NCBI GenBank assembly: GCA_946498095.1
Contig: CAMMMX010000007.1
Span: forward strand, 45,377-109,376
Length of the DNA stretch: 64,000 nucleotides
Direction: 5' to 3'
Source of the DNA: an uncultured Clostridia bacterium
Lineage (GTDB): Bacteria; Bacillota; Clostridia; Oscillospirales; Ruminococcaceae
Position 1 is the stretch's first letter. Each line of letters begins with the position of its first letter. The position numbers were made by a program, and so were the translations under genes. The notes below the pieces were generated by a model. It was not told the DNA's origin and made no database searches. It was given only the letters and a program-made list of their open reading frames with translations. Positions 35,101 to 43,375 of the stretch are shown here, one piece after another.

Positions 35101-36030
35101 TTAGCCTTCTTCTGAAAAGACCATAGAAATGTAATTGGACGCTTCGACCGCTGCAACGGCACCGTCCGCAGCAGCAGTAACCAGCTGACGCAACGGCTTG
35201 GTACGGGTGTCTCCTGCAACGAAGACACCGGGGCAGGAGGTTTTGCAGTCTTCGCCTGCGACGATGTAACCGCCTTCATCCAGTTTGACGATGCCCTGAA
35301 ACATCCCGTTGTGCGGTTCCAATCCGACGGCGATAAAGACCCCGGAAACGGGGATATCTTTTGTTTTGCCGTTTGTTACGTTTTGTACCGTGACACTCTC
35401 TACCGTATTGGATCCGTTCATTTTTTGAACCGTGCTATTTAACAGGAATCGGATGTTGTCCCGTGCGCATACGGCGTCGACGGTGACTTTATGCGCACGG
35501 AAAGCATCACGACGGTGAATGAGGGTGACGCTTTGGCAGTTATTAGACAGAAACAAAGCGTCCTCCAGCGCGGTATTACCACCACCGACAATGCATACAT
35601 CTTTGCCTTTGTAAAACGCGCCGTCGCAGGTTGCACAGTAAGAGACGCCGCGTCCTGCAAACAAATCTTCGCCTTCCACGCCAAGCTTGCGATGGCGCGC
35701 GCCGTTTGCGATGATCACCGTCTTAGCCTGATGTACGTTCTGCTCTGTCTGAACCGTCTTGACGTTTCCTTCCAGCGACAGGGACACTACCTTTTCATAT
35801 ACGACCCGCGCGCCAAGCGCTTTGGCCTGGCTGGCTAGCCTTTCGGAAAATTCGTAGCCGGTAACGCCGGGCAACCCGGGGTAGTTGTCGATTTCTCCGG
35901 TATTGAAAATCTGTCCGCCCTCAAAGGGGAGCTCTTCAATAACGGTAACGCTGTGGCCGGCGCGGACGCCGTAGATGGAGGCGGACAGTCCCGCTGTCCC
36001 GGCACCAATGATCAGAATATCGTGCAGCAT
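35101..36030 (-). CDS. trxB: Thioredoxin-disulfide reductase
   Basis: A 309-aa FAD/NADPH flavoenzyme that reduces thioredoxin. N-terminal FAD site GAGTAGLSAS (about 9-18), redox-active Cys132-Ala-Thr-Cys135, NADPH site VGGGNTALED (about 148-157), C-terminal FAD-binding G-V-F-V-A-G-D (about 275-281). No thioredoxin gene is adjacent. The next gene on the strand upstream, the PfkB kinase, ends 28 bp before it, so the two may be co-transcribed. Confidence 0.95.
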   Translation of the reverse strand: MLHDILIIGAGTAGLSASIYGVRAGHSVTVIEELPFEGGQIFNTGEIDNYPGLPGVTGYEFSERLASQAKALGARVVYEKVVSLSLEGNVKTVQTEQNVHQAKTVIIANGARHRKLGVEGEDLFAGRGVSYCATCDGAFYKGKDVCIVGGGNTALEDALFLSNNCQSVTLIHRRDAFRAHKVTVDAVCARDNIRFLLNSTVQKMNGSNTVESVTVQNVTNGKTKDIPVSGVFIAVGLEPHNGMFQGIVKLDEGGYIVAGEDCKTSCPGVFVAGDTRTKPLRQLVTAAADGAVAAVEASNYISMVFSEEG

Positions 36031-36058
36031 AGAGATTCCTCACTTTCTCTTCTATATC

Positions 36059-37021
36059 TTATACAGACAGCTTGTGTGGAGCCGCTTCCATTTGACACAA
36101 AATGGGCTCGATGTCTTTCCTAGAGATCGCCGCTGTCCCTTCCTTGGTGACAGCAGCGGTGCCGCAGGCAGCGGCAAAGCGTAACGCCTGAGGCAGGTCA
36201 TAGGCGGACTGCAATGCATAGACGAAACCGGCGAGCGCACTGTCGCCGGCGCCGACGGTAGAACGCACCGTGACCGGCGGAACCGGCATCCATAGCGTTT
36301 GTTCTCCAAAATAGATCATCCCATCCTTGTCAAGGCTCAGCAGCAGATGGCTTATTCGGGCACGCAGGTGCTGGAAAGCGTCTGACCGGTTTAATACGTC
36401 CCATACGGCTTCGACACCTTCAGGAAGCGTGCAGCCAATCAAAGTGGACAGTTCTTCGCGGTTGGGTTTAATAATGAACGGACAAAGGGAGAGGTAATGG
36501 GAGAGCGATAAGTCAGATGCATCGAGCGCGACGCTGACATGTCCCATGTCCTGTACTGTACGGATCAGATTGGTGTAGTCGTCGGCGTTGACGCCGCGTG
36601 GAATGCTGCCTGCAAAGACAATCAAAGCGTTTCCAGACGGAAGATGCGTCCGGATGCGCTGTGCAAGGCGGGACAGATCCGATGCGCCGACCTGTGGGGA
36701 ACAGCGGTTTAATTTAAGCTGACGTCCGTCCGGAGTAAGAATTGTCAAATTTTCTCGAACCTTACCAGGCACTTCGATGAAGTCGGCGTCCACGCCGTCG
36801 AGCATAGAATGAAACAGAGCGGCGTTATCAGCGCCAGCGATGCCGCAGGCAGCGCTTTTGCAGCCCAGAGAGGCCAGTACGCGCGACAGGTTGACGCCCT
36901 TCCCGCCAGCCTCTGATTGCTCTCGCTGGACCCGCATCGGTTCGTCGAAGCAGAAACGGTCGGGATAGACGGCGGTGTCGATACTGGGGTTGAGGGTTAC
37001 TGTAATAATGGTCTGAAACAT
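36059..37021 (-). CDS. PfkB-family kinase, probable 1-phosphofructokinase
   Basis: A 320-aa ribokinase-fold kinase. N-terminal TVTLNPSIDTAVY is typical of the 1-phosphofructokinase/LacC (hexose-1/6-phosphate) branch; GGKGVNLSRVL (about 38-48) and TVGAGDSALAGF (about 252-263, anion hole and catalytic Asp) are the two PfkB signatures. It would convert fructose-1-phosphate to the bisphosphate, or tagatose-6-phosphate. No PTS fructose permease or DeoR regulator is next to it, which leaves the substrate open. Confidence 0.82.
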   Translation of the reverse strand: MFQTIITVTLNPSIDTAVYPDRFCFDEPMRVQREQSEAGGKGVNLSRVLASLGCKSAACGIAGADNAALFHSMLDGVDADFIEVPGKVRENLTILTPDGRQLKLNRCSPQVGASDLSRLAQRIRTHLPSGNALIVFAGSIPRGVNADDYTNLIRTVQDMGHVSVALDASDLSLSHYLSLCPFIIKPNREELSTLIGCTLPEGVEAVWDVLNRSDAFQHLRARISHLLLSLDKDGMIYFGEQTLWMPVPPVTVRSTVGAGDSALAGFVYALQSAYDLPQALRFAAACGTAAVTKEGTAAISRKDIEPILCQMEAAPHKLSV

Positions 37022-37395
37022 GGATGACCTCCCGGAAATAAGGAACCTTTGCGGACGAGGCCGCTTGCCGGTACGAATGGAGTCTACGGACGCCGTTCGT
37101 GTGTTGCTTGCATAGAAAAAGGAGAAAAGCCCTTGGTCCCGTTCGAAACAAGCACGAACAGGGCACTCGTCCGGCGCAGAAATGGATCCGTATGACGTTT
37201 TTATTATTTTACCACACTTTTAAGGATTTTGCATTACCGGATTTATATTTTCTGTTGTATCGTCAACTACCGGTCACGCTGGGGGTAAACACCGAGATGA
37301 TCCGAACATGTAAAGAGTCTCATACAGTAATGATATGTTTGATTGAGCGAGGATTGGAAGCGGTGCCTCAAGGCGTCGTTATGTGCAGAAAATAC
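37022..37395. other. Spacer between the PfkB kinase and the infC promoter
   Basis: 374 bp of divergent control region. The minus side holds the kinase RBS and a possible leader hairpin (CCC(T)GTTCG with CGAACGGG, near 37137-37160). I see no gene. Confidence 0.5.
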
Positions 37396-37424
37396 TTGAC
37401 AAATCAGGAGGGTACCTGTATAAT
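37396..37424 (+). promoter_or_regulatory. Consensus promoter of the infC-rpmI-rplT operon
   Basis: TTGACA (37396-37401), 17-bp spacer, TATAAT (37419-37424): a full match to the sigma-A consensus, as expected for a ribosomal protein operon. Confidence 0.9.
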
Positions 37425-37430
37425 AAATAA

Positions 37431-37621
37431 GGAAATCAAGAAGAACCCTGGTTCTCACCTATGTGTATGCGTGGTTATATCGCAAAAACACCGTGGTCAA
37501 TCGTTTACTTTCCTCCTGTTTAATGGGGGAAGGTTTTTGTTGCGGTGTGAGCTTAAAGGGGTTCGCACTTTTTTGTTTTTCGCCGAAAGGCGGAAGAACC
37601 GATATTTTGGGGGTGCTTTTT
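37431..37621 (+). ncRNA. L20-type leader RNA of the infC operon
   Basis: A leader of about 190 nt between the expected transcription start and the infC start. It contains an early hairpin (GAACC/GGTTC near 37443-37456), a Rho-independent terminator stem (37545-37568 plus T-run) and a GNRA-like hairpin CGCCGAAAGGCG (37580-37591). In Firmicutes the infC leader is bound by L20, which promotes premature termination; the layout here matches, though I have not folded it by covariance. Confidence 0.7.
37545..37579 (+). terminator. Attenuator terminator in the infC leader
   Basis: GTGTGAGC pairs with GTTCGCAC (two G-U wobbles) around a 8-nt loop, directly followed by TTTTTTGTTTTT. It lies before the infC RBS, so it can switch operon expression. 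Confidence 0.75.
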
Positions 37622-38140
37622 ATCAGCAACAAAGAATTGCCGATCAATGAGGAAATCCGCGATCGAGAGGTCCGCGTCGTTGACGCCGATCAAAGCCAGC
37701 TTGGTATCATGGCTACCAAGGACGCTCTGAAGATGGCCTTCGATAAGAATTTGGATCTTGTTTGTATTGCGCCGCAGGCGAAGCCGCCGGTATGTCGAAT
37801 CATGGACTATGGTAAATACCGTTTTGAGCAGGCAAAGCGTGAAAAGGAAGCCAGAAAAAATCAGAAGATTGTTGATGTTAAGGAGATTCGTATGACCCTT
37901 AACATTGATATCCATGACTTCAATACCAAGGTCGGTCATGCGCAGAAGTTCCTCACGTCTGGCGATAAGGTCAAAGTGTCTGTTCGCTTCAGGGGTAGGG
38001 AGATGGCGCATCCTCAGATGGGTCATGAACTGCTTGAGCGCTTTAAGGCGCAGGTTGCCGAGATCGGAAATGTGGAGAAACCGCCCAAAATGGAGGGCAG
38101 AAGTCTGGCGATGATTATATCGCCAAAGCAGGCGAAGTAA
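37622..38140 (+). CDS. infC: Translation initiation factor IF-3 (probable ATC start)
   Basis: A 172-aa IF-3, which binds the 30S subunit, prevents subunit joining and proofreads the start codon. N domain with LPINEEIRDREVRVVD, linker rich in Lys/Glu, C domain with VKVSVRFRGREMAHPQMG. No ATG, GTG or TTG fits: GGGGGTG at 37609-37615 is followed after 6 nt by ATC at 37622, exactly where homologues begin (I/M-S-x-K-E-L). A rare start codon allows IF-3 to repress its own synthesis, as with AUU in E. coli. In-frame GTG 37613 lies inside the Shine-Dalgarno. Confidence 0.9.
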   Translation: MSNKELPINEEIRDREVRVVDADQSQLGIMATKDALKMAFDKNLDLVCIAPQAKPPVCRIMDYGKYRFEQAKREKEARKNQKIVDVKEIRMTLNIDIHDFNTKVGHAQKFLTSGDKVKVSVRFRGREMAHPQMGHELLERFKAQVAEIGNVEKPPKMEGRSLAMIISPKQAK

Positions 38141-38160
38141 ACTTTTGAGGAGGATATATT

Positions 38161-38358
38161 ATGCCTAAAATGAAAACACACAGCGGTGCGAAAAAGCGCT
38201 TTAAGCTGACAAAGAACGGTAAGGTGAAGCGTGCGAGCGGCAAGAGAAATCATTTCATGATGCGTAAGTCCGCCAAAACGAAGAGAAAGATGCGTCAGGG
38301 CGCTTATGTAGATGCGACCAATGCAAAGGCAATCAAACTTTTGATGCCTTATAAATAA
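38161..38358 (+). CDS. rpmI: Ribosomal protein L35
   Basis: A 65-aa basic large-subunit protein; MPKMKTHSGAKKRFKLT is the family signature. RBS GAGGAGG, 20 bp after infC. Second gene of the infC operon. Confidence 0.97.
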   Translation: MPKMKTHSGAKKRFKLTKNGKVKRASGKRNHFMMRKSAKTKRKMRQGAYVDATNAKAIKLLMPYK

Positions 38359-38431
38359 AAAGCGGTACGGTGATTGTCCCGGTCGCTTCGGCGGAATATA
38401 ATTTGATTCGGAATTTTGGAGGTATTTCAAT

Positions 38432-38791
38432 ATGGCTCGTGTAAAAGGTGCGATGGCAACGCGCAAAAGAAGAAAGAAGGTACTAAAACTCGCAAAAGGT
38501 TATTGGGGCGGTAAGAGCAAGCTGTTCCGTACAGCCAAACAGGCTGTGATGAAGTCCGGGCAGTATGCGTACATTGGACGCAAACAGAAGAAACGTAATT
38601 TCAGAAGTTTGTGGATTACTCGTATTTCTGCTGCCTGTAAAGCTAACGGCATGAACTATTCCACCTTTATGAACGGTCTGAAAAAGTCCGGCGTTGTCCT
38701 CAACAGAAAGATGCTGGCGGAGATTGCCGTGCATGACGCTGCGGCTTTTACCGCGCTGGTTGAAAAAGCCAAGGCTGCATTAGCTGCTTAA
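38432..38791 (+). CDS. rplT: Ribosomal protein L20
   Basis: A 119-aa large-subunit assembly protein and the likely repressor that binds the infC leader. Signatures: [16 protein letters not shown] and [25 protein letters not shown]. Third gene of the operon, followed by a terminator. Confidence 0.97.
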   Translation: MARVKGAMATRKRRKKVLKLAKGYWGGKSKLFRTAKQAVMKSGQYAYIGRKQKKRNFRSLWITRISAACKANGMNYSTFMNGLKKSGVVLNRKMLAEIAVHDAAAFTALVEKAKAALAA

Positions 38792-38806
38792 TCGTTTGTA
38801 TTGACG

Positions 38807-38832
38807 AACACGCTCCGAAGGAGCGTGTTTTG
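38807..38832 (+). terminator. Terminator of the infC operon
   Basis: AACACGCTCC pairs with GGAGCGTGTT around GAA, then TTG. It begins 16 nt after the rplT stop. Confidence 0.8.
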
Positions 38833-38875
38833 CTTATTCAGAATGAGAATCGGCAGGTAACGGAAGGAGAGGCCT

Positions 38876-39688
38876 ATGGAATATATTACAGGAAGAGACA
38901 ATTCCGTGGTCAAACTGTACCGCAAATTGTGCAGTGCACGCAAGTACCGTCGGGCAGAAGGGCTGTTCACTGCGGAAGGGGTCCGGATTGTACAGGAAGC
39001 GTTTGTATATACCGACGTACGTGTCCTGCTTGTGCAAGAAAGCTTTTATCACAGAAACCCAGCTTTGATTAACGCGTATGCTTCCGTCTGTCCGCGATGC
39101 TGCCTGCTTTCAGACGAGGTCGCTGCGCGGATAGCGCAGACACAGACCGCGCAAGGAATTTTTTGCATTTGCGCGCCGCGGGGAGAAGAGAAAAAACTTG
39201 ACAAACCTTTCACCATAGGTAAAATAGACTGTAGCAGCCGATATGTTTTTCTTTGCGGTCTGCAGGATCCTGGTAACATAGGAACAATCCTGCGCACAGC
39301 GGATGCGCTCGGCATTGACGGTGTCGTGCTCAGTGCGGACTGTCCCGATATTTATAGCCCTAAGGTGGTACGTGCCACGATGGGGGCAGTATTCCGGATG
39401 ACAGTCTATACTGCGGACGATATCTGCGCTGCTCTGCGAGACAGCGTCCGGCAGGGACTTCGGGTACATGCTGCAGTTGTCGACCCATCCTCGCCCGATG
39501 TGCGGCAAGTTGGTCTGGGGGCGGGGCATGCTGTCGCCATCGGGAACGAGGGGGCGGGACTCTCTCGGGAAATGACGGATTGCTGTAGCGACCGGGTGAC
39601 AATACGAATGTCCGGCAGCGCGGAATCCTTCAATGCTGCGACGGCGGCGTCGATCCTGATGTGGGAACTGGTACGCAGTCAAGGGTGA
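38876..39688 (+). CDS. SpoU/TrmH-family 2'-O-ribose RNA methyltransferase
   Basis: A 270-aa SPOUT methyltransferase with an N-terminal substrate-binding domain (about 1-95) and the trefoil-knot catalytic domain: motif 1 NIGTILRTADALG (about 133-145), motif 2 AIGNEGAGLS (about 220-229), motif 3 GSAESFNAATAASI (about 246-259). It methylates rRNA or tRNA; the gene follows rplT in many Firmicutes, as the YsgA-type enzyme. RBS GGAAGGAGAGG. The exact modified nucleotide is not predictable. Confidence 0.9.
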   Translation: MEYITGRDNSVVKLYRKLCSARKYRRAEGLFTAEGVRIVQEAFVYTDVRVLLVQESFYHRNPALINAYASVCPRCCLLSDEVAARIAQTQTAQGIFCICAPRGEEKKLDKPFTIGKIDCSSRYVFLCGLQDPGNIGTILRTADALGIDGVVLSADCPDIYSPKVVRATMGAVFRMTVYTADDICAALRDSVRQGLRVHAAVVDPSSPDVRQVGLGAGHAVAIGNEGAGLSREMTDCCSDRVTIRMSGSAESFNAATAASILMWELVRSQG

Positions 39689-39789
39689 TGCGACGTTGTG
39701 AGTCGTATTTCTCTTTATGATGGGCAGAGCAATCCTAGTCACAACGTTTTTGCAGAAGATCTGACAGCTGATAGGAAAGGGTGGTCGCA

Positions 39790-40950
39790 ATGGTGGAAAA
39801 CAACACGGTTTATTGGGTGTGGATGCAGCTGCTGTTTGGACCAGGCAACCATAGGATATGGGATATCCTACAGCATTTTGGTTCGGTTCATGAAGCATTT
39901 GAAGAACTGTCGGCGGGTAACGGTGATATGTTGAGCGAAAAAGAGCGCCGTCATGTTAGAAGCGTGACGCTCGAGCAAGCGCAAAGCGTGCTTGACACCT
40001 ATGCTAAAATTGGTGCGGTGGCACTGACGCCGGAGGCCCCCGATTACCCTGCGCGTTTAAAAAGTATCTACAATCCGCCTGCAGTGCTGTACTGCATCGG
40101 TGATTTGTCTGACTTGGACGAAACGCCTGCGCTTTCTGTCGTCGGGTCGAGAGAGGCGTCGCCATGCGGGATCCGTACAACGCAGCGTATCTGCGGGGAG
40201 CTGGCAGCGATGGGGTTTGTTATTGTCAGCGGTTTCGCAGTGGGAATTGATTCAGCTGCGCATGTGGGGGCGCTGCGCGCTAAAGGAAAGACTATCGCCG
40301 TGCTGGCGTGTGGCCTCGATGTGGATTATCCCCGTCCAAACGCGAAAGCGAAGCACTTGATTGCGCGTCACGGCGCCATTGTTACGGAGTTTTTGCCTGG
40401 AACGCGTCCGATGTCGGGTACCTTTCAGGTGCGCAATCGCCTGATAGCGGCGCTGAGCCTAGGGACGCTCGTCGCTGAAGCGCGGGAATCCAGTGGCGCA
40501 TTGATTACGGTGGCGCATGCTCTAGAGCAAGGAAAAGATGTTTTTTGTATTCCCCCACACGATATTTACGATAAAAGTTGTACCGGTGTTGTCGGGTTAC
40601 TGCGAGATGGGGCAACGGCTGTGTACAGTAGCGCGGATATCTTTACGGAATATTTTGACGCTTATGCGCACAAGCTTTTACCATATCAGGAGGCGCTAAA
40701 GGAGTCCCGGCAGGAACATGTCGGGCAGAACGCGCCCAAGGAAAAGCTTGTGAGGAAGGCGGTGGACTTTTCACGCTTTTCTCCGCAGGAAAAAGCGGTG
40801 TTGGAGCTGTTGTCCGCTGGAGAGAAATCGGCCGACGACTTGTGCGTCGAGGCTTCCATGACGGCGGGGGAAATGCTCGGCATCCTGACGGATCTGGAGA
40901 TTGAAGGCGCAGTCGAGGCGCTGTCTGGCCAGCGTTACCGGTTGGCGTAA
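39790..40950 (+). CDS. dprA: DNA-processing protein DprA
   Basis: A 386-aa protein that loads RecA onto incoming single-stranded DNA during transformation. SAM-like N-terminal domain (about 1-80), Rossmann core with SVVGSREAS (about 114-122), SGFAVGIDSAAH (about 151-162) and ESSGALITVAHALEQG (about 234-249), and a C-terminal winged helix (about 322-386). The ATG at 39790 follows AAAGGGTGG; a GTG at 39781 is inside that site. The dprA-topA pair is conserved in Firmicutes. Confidence 0.94.
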   Translation: MVENNTVYWVWMQLLFGPGNHRIWDILQHFGSVHEAFEELSAGNGDMLSEKERRHVRSVTLEQAQSVLDTYAKIGAVALTPEAPDYPARLKSIYNPPAVLYCIGDLSDLDETPALSVVGSREASPCGIRTTQRICGELAAMGFVIVSGFAVGIDSAAHVGALRAKGKTIAVLACGLDVDYPRPNAKAKHLIARHGAIVTEFLPGTRPMSGTFQVRNRLIAALSLGTLVAEARESSGALITVAHALEQGKDVFCIPPHDIYDKSCTGVVGLLRDGATAVYSSADIFTEYFDAYAHKLLPYQEALKESRQEHVGQNAPKEKLVRKAVDFSRFSPQEKAVLELLSAGEKSADDLCVEASMTAGEMLGILTDLEIEGAVEALSGQRYRLA

Positions 40951-40985
40951 CAAATTTGCCGTGAATCATATGGGAGGTTGTTTAT

Positions 40986-43067
40986 TTGAATCTGGTCATT
41001 GTGGAGTCGCCGGCGAAAGCTAAGACAATACAGAAATACCTGGGAAAGAAATATGAGGTCATCGCTTCGATGGGGCATATCCGAGATTTGCCCAAGTCGA
41101 CGATTGGCGTGGACATAGAGAACAATTTTAAGCCAAAGTATATTAACATCCGCGGGAAGGAGGCCTTGATTAAAGAACTGAAAGCTGCTGCGAAGAAAAG
41201 CGACAAGGTCTATCTCGCTACCGACCCGGATCGCGAAGGAGAAGCGATTTCCTGGCATCTCTCCCATCTGCTGGGGCTCAGCGATCAGGACGATAACCGC
41301 GTGACCTTCAACGAGATAACAAAGTCGGGTGTGGTCAACGGGATGGAGCACCCGCGGAAGATCGATCAGGACTTAGTAGATGCACAACAGGCCAGGCGGG
41401 TGCTGGACAGGATTGTCGGTTATAAACTCAGTCCTTTTCTATGGAAAAAGGTCAAGAGCGGGTTGTCAGCGGGGCGTGTCCAATCGGTAACAGTGCGTTT
41501 GATTGTTGACCGAGAGGCGGAAATTAAAGCATTCGTCCCGGTGGAATATTGGACAGTGGACGCGAAATTTCTCGCCAAAGGGGCGCGTAAGGCCTTTGGC
41601 GCGAAGTTTTACGGGATGGATGGAGAAAAAACTGAGCTTAGGACACAGGAGGAAGCGCAGGCGGTCCTTGATCGGTTGCAGGGTGCGGAATACACGGTAT
41701 CCGGTATCAAAAAAAGCGTGCGACGTAAAGCGCCAGCGCCGCCGTTTACCACATCGACGCTCCAGCAGGAGGCTTCCCGCCGCTTGGGATTTCAGGCGCG
41801 CCGGACGATGAAAGCGGCGCAGGAACTGTACGAGGGCGTCGATGTGAAGGGAATGGGAGCAGTCGGCCTGATTACTTACATGCGTACGGACTCTCTTCGT
41901 GTGTCCGACGAGGCGCGTACAGCGGCTTACCAATTTGTTGAAACAGCGTATGGCAAGGACTACATCCCCAAATCGCCCAAGGTGTACAAAACCAAGAATA
42001 ACGCTCAAGACGCGCATGAAGCGGTACGTCCAACAATGCCAGGGCTTTCGCCGGATCAGGTTAAGGAGAGCTTGACCACGGATCAATATAAGCTTTATAA
42101 GCTTGTCTGGGAGCGTTTTATTGCCAGCCAGATGGCCGATGCGCTGTTGGATACGGTGTCGGTTGATATTTCCGCCAATGGTTGTCTGTTCAAAGCGTCG
42201 GGTTATACGGTCAAATTTGATGGTTACACTGTGCTGTATGAGGAAAGCAAGGATGACGAAGACGAAGCGGTTGGTGCATTGCCGAAGCTTGCGCAGGGTG
42301 ACCTGCTCAAGCTAAAAAGTCTTGAGCCGAACCAGCATTTTACCCAGCCACCGCCACGTTACACGGAGGCGTCGCTGATTAAGACGCTGGAGGAAAACGG
42401 GATTGGTCGCCCGTCAACCTATGCGCCGACGATTACCACCGTTTTAACGCGCGGGTATGTCGAGCGGGAGGGTAAGCAGCTTGTTCCAACGCTGCTTGGC
42501 GAGGTAACGACACAGCTGATGAAGGAACATTTCCAGAGCATTGTTGACGTGGATTTTACCGCTAAAATGGAGAAAAATCTCGACAACGTTGAGATCGGGA
42601 AGAAGCCCTGGGTGAACGTAATTAAGGATTTTTACGGTGATTTCGCTCAGACGCTCGCCAAGGCTGAAGAGATTATGGGCGACGTGCGTATTAAGGTGCC
42701 GGATGAGGAAACCGACATCGTTTGTGAGAAATGTGGGCGGAACATGGTGATTAAGACGGGGCGTTACGGTAAGTTCCTTGCCTGTCCGGGCTTTCCGCAG
42801 TGCCGCAATACCAAGACCATCGCACAGGAAACACCAGGGCTGTGTCCGTTGTGCGGGGGAAAGGTGTTGGAAAAGAAGTCGAAAAAAGGAAAAAAATATT
42901 TCGGCTGCGAAAAAAATCCGACCTGTCAGTTTATGACGTGGGACACGCCGCTGGCTGAGAAATGTCCAAAATGCGGCAGTACCCTATATAAGAAAGCGGG
43001 AAAAAACGGGAAGGTTTACTGCCTCAAACCGGATTGCGGTTTTGAGAAGGGGATGGAGGAATCCTGA
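40986..43067 (+). CDS. topA: DNA topoisomerase I
   Basis: A 693-aa type IA topoisomerase that relaxes negative supercoils. Toprim domain (about 1-115) with VIVESPAKAKTI and ATDPDREGEAISWH; catalytic Tyr298 in LITYMRTDS; three C-terminal four-cysteine zinc fingers, the first from CEKCG (about 580) and the last ending in CLKPDC (about 682). Start is TTG behind GGGAGG. It lies 35 bp after dprA and is followed by a terminator about 150 bp later. Confidence 0.96.
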   Translation: MNLVIVESPAKAKTIQKYLGKKYEVIASMGHIRDLPKSTIGVDIENNFKPKYINIRGKEALIKELKAAAKKSDKVYLATDPDREGEAISWHLSHLLGLSDQDDNRVTFNEITKSGVVNGMEHPRKIDQDLVDAQQARRVLDRIVGYKLSPFLWKKVKSGLSAGRVQSVTVRLIVDREAEIKAFVPVEYWTVDAKFLAKGARKAFGAKFYGMDGEKTELRTQEEAQAVLDRLQGAEYTVSGIKKSVRRKAPAPPFTTSTLQQEASRRLGFQARRTMKAAQELYEGVDVKGMGAVGLITYMRTDSLRVSDEARTAAYQFVETAYGKDYIPKSPKVYKTKNNAQDAHEAVRPTMPGLSPDQVKESLTTDQYKLYKLVWERFIASQMADALLDTVSVDISANGCLFKASGYTVKFDGYTVLYEESKDDEDEAVGALPKLAQGDLLKLKSLEPNQHFTQPPPRYTEASLIKTLEENGIGRPSTYAPTITTVLTRGYVEREGKQLVPTLLGEVTTQLMKEHFQSIVDVDFTAKMEKNLDNVEIGKKPWVNVIKDFYGDFAQTLAKAEEIMGDVRIKVPDEETDIVCEKCGRNMVIKTGRYGKFLACPGFPQCRNTKTIAQETPGLCPLCGGKVLEKKSKKGKKYFGCEKNPTCQFMTWDTPLAEKCPKCGSTLYKKAGKNGKVYCLKPDCGFEKGMEES

Positions 43068-43375
43068 ATGGCCTTTGCCTGTGCTTCGATCGGTGCAGGG
43101 CCTGTGTGCTTTTGAGACTGCAGGGCAGGTGTTACCGATCATACAGGAATACGTCGGACGAAACACGGCGGCGAACCGGCGTAAGGATGTCGAGCTGATT
43201 CATTCAAACTAGCCGACAGCCGGCCACGTGGAGAACGCGGCCGGCTTTTTCAGTTGGTGGCACTGGTATTGTGCCGTAGCGTAGATTGGTAGAGCATCAG
43301 GAATGCCGAATGAGTGAGTTTTCGTTTGCAAACGCATATGGTATCTTTGCAATCCATATCGTAGAAGGAGTGGAC
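43068..43375. other. Spacer between topA and rlmD
   Basis: 308 bp. Its first 140 bp are open in one plus frame (about 45 codons, ending ELIHSN) without a start codon or RBS; I do not recognise the peptide. A strong terminator follows at 43218-43250, and then the control region of rlmD. Confidence 0.5.
43218..43250 (+). terminator. Terminator after topA
   Basis: AGCCGGCC pairs with GGCCGGCT, followed by TTTTC. It lies 150 nt after the topA stop. Confidence 0.8.

Noticed and set aside
43068..43215. 45-codon open frame after topA, considered as a trmFO or recombinase remnant
   Set aside because: No start codon or RBS, and the residues match neither family well enough to claim it.
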